From a virus: DNA of 31,611 bases. A model generated the notes under the pieces. The model was not told the DNA's origin. It searched no databases and saw only the letters and a list, made by a program, of their open reading frames with translations. The stretch spans positions 1-31,611 of IMG/VR virus record IMGVR_UViG_3300048835_000486; one strand, 5' to 3'. Positions within the stretch are counted from its first letter, which is position 1, and every line of letters begins with the position of its first letter. The translations under genes were made by a program, and so were the position numbers. Shown piece after piece: positions 28,865 to 31,611 of this stretch.

Positions 28865-29287
28865 TTAAGACCCTCCTCTGGTCTGGTATCGGTAGTTGAG
28901 ACTCACTGCCAAGCGATACATGTCGCCGACAGCTTCGGTATCGGGAGCGGTCGGGGGGTCCACCGACTGGATCCAGAGCGTGCGCTCAGGATTGATCCAC
29001 ATCTCCCAGGCTTTCGTGACGACGTCGGCCATTGCGGCGATATCATCGTCGGATATACCCGAATAGCCGACCAGCGCAACCGAGGCACTGCCCTGCTCTT
29101 CGATCCAGGGGCGGCTGCCCATGGTCTCGTGGTTGCGGACAGAGGCGTCGAATATGAAGCTGCCCCATATCGGAACCTCGGTCTCGCTGAAATCAACGGG
29201 TTCGTTGATCGTTGCCACAAAGGGCAGCGAAGGCGTGAGAATAGGCCAGTACGCGATAAGCGTCTGACGAACGTAGATATTACTCAT
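28865..29287 (-). CDS. Tail terminator, gpU/DUF4128-like (140 aa)
   Basis: GAGGG at 7 bases from ATG. YVRQTLIAYWPILTPSLPFV, DFSETEVPIWGSFIFDASVR, then VALVGYSGISDDDIAAMADV and SVDPPTAPDTEAVGDMYRLA followed by YRYQTRGGS. This is the fold pattern of tail-terminator proteins that stop tube polymerisation and bind the head. Three bases separate it from the major tail protein gene; overlaps the upstream gene by four bases. Assignment from order and from resemblance to DUF4128. Confidence 0.78.
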   Translation of the reverse strand: MSNIYVRQTLIAYWPILTPSLPFVATINEPVDFSETEVPIWGSFIFDASVRNHETMGSRPWIEEQGSASVALVGYSGISDDDIAAMADVVTKAWEMWINPERTLWIQSVDPPTAPDTEAVGDMYRLAVSLNYRYQTRGGS

Positions 29288-29580
29288 CCTCGCACCCTCA
29301 GCATATACACGATGGGTTCGCCCCTCAGGGTCTCCTCGTGTGCTTCCTCCACCGCCCGTATCTGACCGCGGACCTTTACGCGATCAAACTTCGTGGGCAG
29401 AGAGGGAACATCGCCAACACGAATGTAGACGATGAAGGCCCCCACTTCGAAATCGTTGAACAGTGAGTCCGCAACGGGGGACTGAACAGACGCCGTGATG
29501 AAGAGGGTCGAGCCTCCCTTTGGGGTGAACTCGATGGGTTCCCCGTACTTCGCGATCGTCTTGTCAATGGAGTCTTTCAT
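29284..29580 (-). CDS. Head-tail closure (stopper)-like protein (98 aa)
   Basis: ATGA overlap with the adaptor gene. Small beta-barrel-like sequence: IAKYGEPIEFTPKGGSTLFI, a middle strand series FIVYIRVGDVPSLPTKFDRV, and VKVRGQIRAVEEAHEETLRG ending YMLRVRG. Position between adaptor and tail terminator, plus size, match the stopper (HK97 gp7, SPP1 gp16, lambda gpFII class). The stopper plugs the head after packaging and forms the tail-docking surface. Confidence 0.7.
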   Translation of the reverse strand: MKDSIDKTIAKYGEPIEFTPKGGSTLFITASVQSPVADSLFNDFEVGAFIVYIRVGDVPSLPTKFDRVKVRGQIRAVEEAHEETLRGEPIVYMLRVRG

Positions 29581-30248
29581 GTCCCCACCAGAACGAACCT
29601 GGACCGCAGAGGATCCAGAACGCCCTTGTAGGGGGAGAGAGCATCGACGGACAAACCCCCCGCGCCGGAAGTGCGGATGGTCTGCAGATTGCCGGGCACG
29701 GCATACTCGACCCGAAGAGTGCCGATTGTGACAGCCTTTTCGGGAGGAACTCCGGAGGCATTTCCGCCAAAGTCCTCGTACCCGAGAGCGATCATCTGCT
29801 GCTTGATCAACTCCATGACGACCATGCGAAGACTGGCCGGCAGGGTTTCGTAGCCGGCGGAGTATAGGACCTCTGTCTCGGGGCCGGCCGGAATGAGGAC
29901 TCGCGAAGTGGCTTTGTTGAGAATGATCGTGTCGTTGATCGATGTGATCTCGTCCAGCGGTGTTTCGCGAAGGAACCGATCACCATTGCGATCTTCGATA
30001 TCGCGCCACACTTCCCTGAATTCCATGTAGCTTAGATACCGTCCGGTGTAATCCCGAATCAGCTGGCTGACGGCTTCGATGGAACCGATCAGCTGGATGT
30101 CCATCGGAGATTCCAGCGGATAGGTGATGCCGAACCAGTCTTTCGTCTCCTGCTCGGTGACCAGGCCCGGGATAGGATCGGTCACCACGGAGAAGTCAGA
30201 GAACCGGCTGCTGGTGATTCGTCCGGGCTCGTATAGATTCTGGCTCAT
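29577..30248 (-). CDS. Head-tail connector adaptor, gp6-like (223 aa)
   Basis: GGAGGG at 6 bases from ATG, ATGA overlap with the collagen-repeat gene. After a 50-residue N-terminal segment it has the helical adaptor pattern: [60 protein letters not shown], and the long C-terminal helix [20 protein letters not shown]. That is the HK97 gp6 / phiE125 gp8-like family, which forms a ring below the portal. The C-terminus ([15 protein letters not shown]) matches the conserved 'LdpyR/Rf' end. Confidence 0.88.
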   Translation of the reverse strand: MSQNLYEPGRITSSRFSDFSVVTDPIPGLVTEQETKDWFGITYPLESPMDIQLIGSIEAVSQLIRDYTGRYLSYMEFREVWRDIEDRNGDRFLRETPLDEITSINDTIILNKATSRVLIPAGPETEVLYSAGYETLPASLRMVVMELIKQQMIALGYEDFGGNASGVPPEKAVTIGTLRVEYAVPGNLQTIRTSGAGGLSVDALSPYKGVLDPLRSRFVLVGT

Positions 30249-31611
30249 TCTTCGCCCTCCACCTTCATGGGCACCGCGATGACTTCACCACCATCCATAG
30301 TCATGACTACGCCCGAACCTTCCCACAGGACGTTCTGAATTCCCCGACCGCGGGGACCTTCCGGACCCCTCGGGCCTTCTGGACCCGGCGGGCCAGCTTC
30401 TCCGCGCATGCCGCTCTTTCCACGCTGCGAAACCAGCCTCCACTCTGCGCCGGGGGGCTGGGTATCGGTGACGGCGAGTGCTCGCCATGTTGCCCCGTTG
30501 ACCGCGACTTCTTGGTTCGGCTGGTAGAATACGCCTTCGGTCCATGGGCCAACGTGTTCGACCGGAGATAGCGAAAGATCGAATTGCTGACGAGTCCCAT
30601 CAGAAAGGATGTAGGCCAGAGTGGCCTTCTGTCCATCGGGCGCGTATTCGAGGTCCACCTTCTGCACCCCGTTGACGACGAGGAACCAGTTTGCGTCTTT
30701 GTCCGGGGAAGACAACGTCGCGTTTCGCGCATACCACAGACCTCCTCTCCAAACCCCCCAGGTATCCGCAGGGGCACCCTGCCCATCTGCGAGTATCGTG
30801 GGTGGCGGGATTTGCCCCGCAGGACCCGCTGGACCCTGGGCGCCCGGCATGCCCTGCACACCCGGCTCGCCAGCGGCGCCACGTTCTCCGGCTTCGCCTC
30901 CCGGACCCGGAGGGCCAGGAGGTCCCTCTTTTCCCGGGGGGCCGGGGGGTCCAGGAGGGCCCGCCTCGCCTGCTTCGCCGTCTCGCAGGGAGCTGATGCG
31001 TTCTTCGGCCTTCGCCAGCATTTCGGCGTTCTGGGCCTGAAGACGTTCGATTACCTGAGTGGCCTGTTCACGAATTTCCAGGACTTCGCGTTCAGTTTTC
31101 TGGACTGCCAGCCCCGCTGTCGTATGGACATGGGTGGTCAGCTCGGAAAGATCCACTGCGGCCAGGGTGCTTTCCACAAATTCCAGTCGACCACCCAAAT
31201 TGTCGATGGTCTTCGTGGCTTCTGCCAGGACATCAGTGAGATCTGAGCTGTCCACCTTCAGGATGAGTTCCTGCACGGAAGTCTCAGCCTTCTTCTCCAG
31301 CGTCTCGAGTCGCTCAGACAGGAGAATGCGGAACTGCTGCTCGTCTGTGAATCCCGTATCGACTCGTGACGACAGTGACCAGAAATTGTCCCCCCGCTTG
31401 GGCAGGTAGTCAATTGAAGAAAGCACCAGCGACTGAACTCCGCTCAGCGTCACGGATGAATCGCTGAGATTCGCGGTAAACATTTCCAGATCACGAAGCT
31501 TCGAACTGAGCGACTCGACTTCAGCCTGGGTGCGGGACAACTCCGTCCGGGTGTTGTCCAAAACTCTTGCTGCGATGCGCTCGATGTCATCCAGGGTGTG
31601 GACACTGGCGG
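30245..31611 (-). CDS. Collagen-repeat protein, probable head fibre/decoration (5' end outside window)
   Basis: Open to the right edge of the window (the TTG at 31561 is not a convincing start), so the N-terminus is missing. Order: long coiled-coil helices (to about 31000; [29 protein letters not shown]), 19 G-X-Y triplets (about 30810-30985; [20 protein letters not shown]), a Trp-rich carbohydrate-binding-like module ([20 protein letters not shown]) followed by [20 protein letters not shown], 9 more G-X-Y triplets (about 30338-30423) and a short beta end. Coiled coil plus collagen means a trimer. It lies directly upstream of the head-tail connector genes, where capsid and head-fibre genes are found, so a capsid fibre is more likely than a tail fibre. 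The WxxGxxY motifs may bind surface sugars. Confidence 0.78.
   Translation of the reverse strand, partial: ASVHTLDDIERIAARVLDNTRTELSRTQAEVESLSSKLRDLEMFTANLSDSSVTLSGVQSLVLSSIDYLPKRGDNFWSLSSRVDTGFTDEQQFRILLSERLETLEKKAETSVQELILKVDSSDLTDVLAEATKTIDNLGGRLEFVESTLAAVDLSELTTHVHTTAGLAVQKTEREVLEIREQATQVIERLQAQNAEMLAKAEERISSLRDGEAGEAGPPGPPGPPGKEGPPGPPGPGGEAGERGAAGEPGVQGMPGAQGPAGPAGQIPPPTILADGQGAPADTWGVWRGGLWYARNATLSSPDKDANWFLVVNGVQKVDLEYAPDGQKATLAYILSDGTRQQFDLSLSPVEHVGPWTEGVFYQPNQEVAVNGATWRALAVTDTQPPGAEWRLVSQRGKSGMRGEAGPPGPEGPRGPEGPRGRGIQNVLWEGSGVVMTMDGGEVIAVPMKVEGEE

Noticed and set aside
28115-29365. Rightward open frame of 416 codons across the major tail and terminator genes
   Set aside because: Antisense to several recognised tail genes with strong ribosome sites; His/Arg/Gly-rich shadow composition.
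1-31611. tRNA genes, integrase, attachment site, insertion sequence, reverse transcriptase or diversity-generating repeat
   Set aside because: Looked for by motif and by gap inspection; none seen. Gaps are too short for tRNAs except 11340-11646, which has no cloverleaf.

Overview
The window is part of a tailed bacteriophage genome of siphovirus (long, non-contractile tail) type, GC-rich throughout and almost fully coding. The host is very likely Gram-negative. Three things point there: an overlapping Rz/Rz1-type spanin pair with a lipobox, a phage-encoded outer-membrane beta-barrel, and two more exported proteins with Sec signal peptides. No integrase, repressor, tRNA or CRISPR is visible here, so lifestyle cannot be settled. 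The only hint is a leucine at the position equivalent to E. coli Pol I Phe762 in the phage DNA polymerase, a variant associated with temperate or slower-replicating phages.

Rightward half (1 to 11,340): the 3' end of a family A DNA polymerase gene opens the window. It is followed by a tight run of small, mostly unrecognised genes joined by ATGA/GTGA overlaps, including several micro-genes of 40-53 codons. Embedded in the run are the spanin pair (3651-4047), a DUF4031-like gene coupled to an SNF2-type helicase (4543-6335), and a cassette of envelope-directed products (8743-11281): two Gly/Ala/Ser/Gln-rich secreted proteins, a small membrane protein, a Zn-ribbon protein and a Lom/OmpX-like barrel. 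Four similar promoter-like sequences (extended -10 GTGCTAnnnT type with 17-nt spacers) sit just upstream of genes at 787, 1555, 6433 and 8743. Intrinsic terminators lie at 10095-10125 and 11307-11339, the latter closing the rightward transcription unit.

Junction (11,340 to 11,646): a non-coding, CTAG-palindrome-rich and hairpin-rich stretch where rightward and leftward transcription converge.

Leftward half (31,611 down to 11,647): the virion and lysis genes in lambda/HK97-like order. They run: collagen-repeat protein (5' end outside the window, probable head fibre or decoration), head-tail adaptor, stopper-like protein, tail terminator, major tail protein, the G/GT tail assembly chaperones with a predicted -1 frameshift, an HK97 gp10-like basic protein, an 803-residue tape measure, M-, L- and K(NlpC/P60)-like tip proteins, and a 1753-residue tip attachment protein that appears to carry a gpI-like N-terminus. 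After these come an S74 self-cleaving fibre, three membrane proteins next to a muramidase endolysin, a small baseplate-like protein, a beta-helix tailspike and a Gp49-family protein.

Together the leftward genes build the head-tail junction, tail and host-binding apparatus and supply holin candidates and endolysin. The spanins needed for the last step of lysis are on the opposite strand, among the early/middle genes. The most unusual features are the recurrent promoter family, the envelope-directed cassette, the split lysis genes, and a strikingly non-random excess of G/C runs of exactly six bases.
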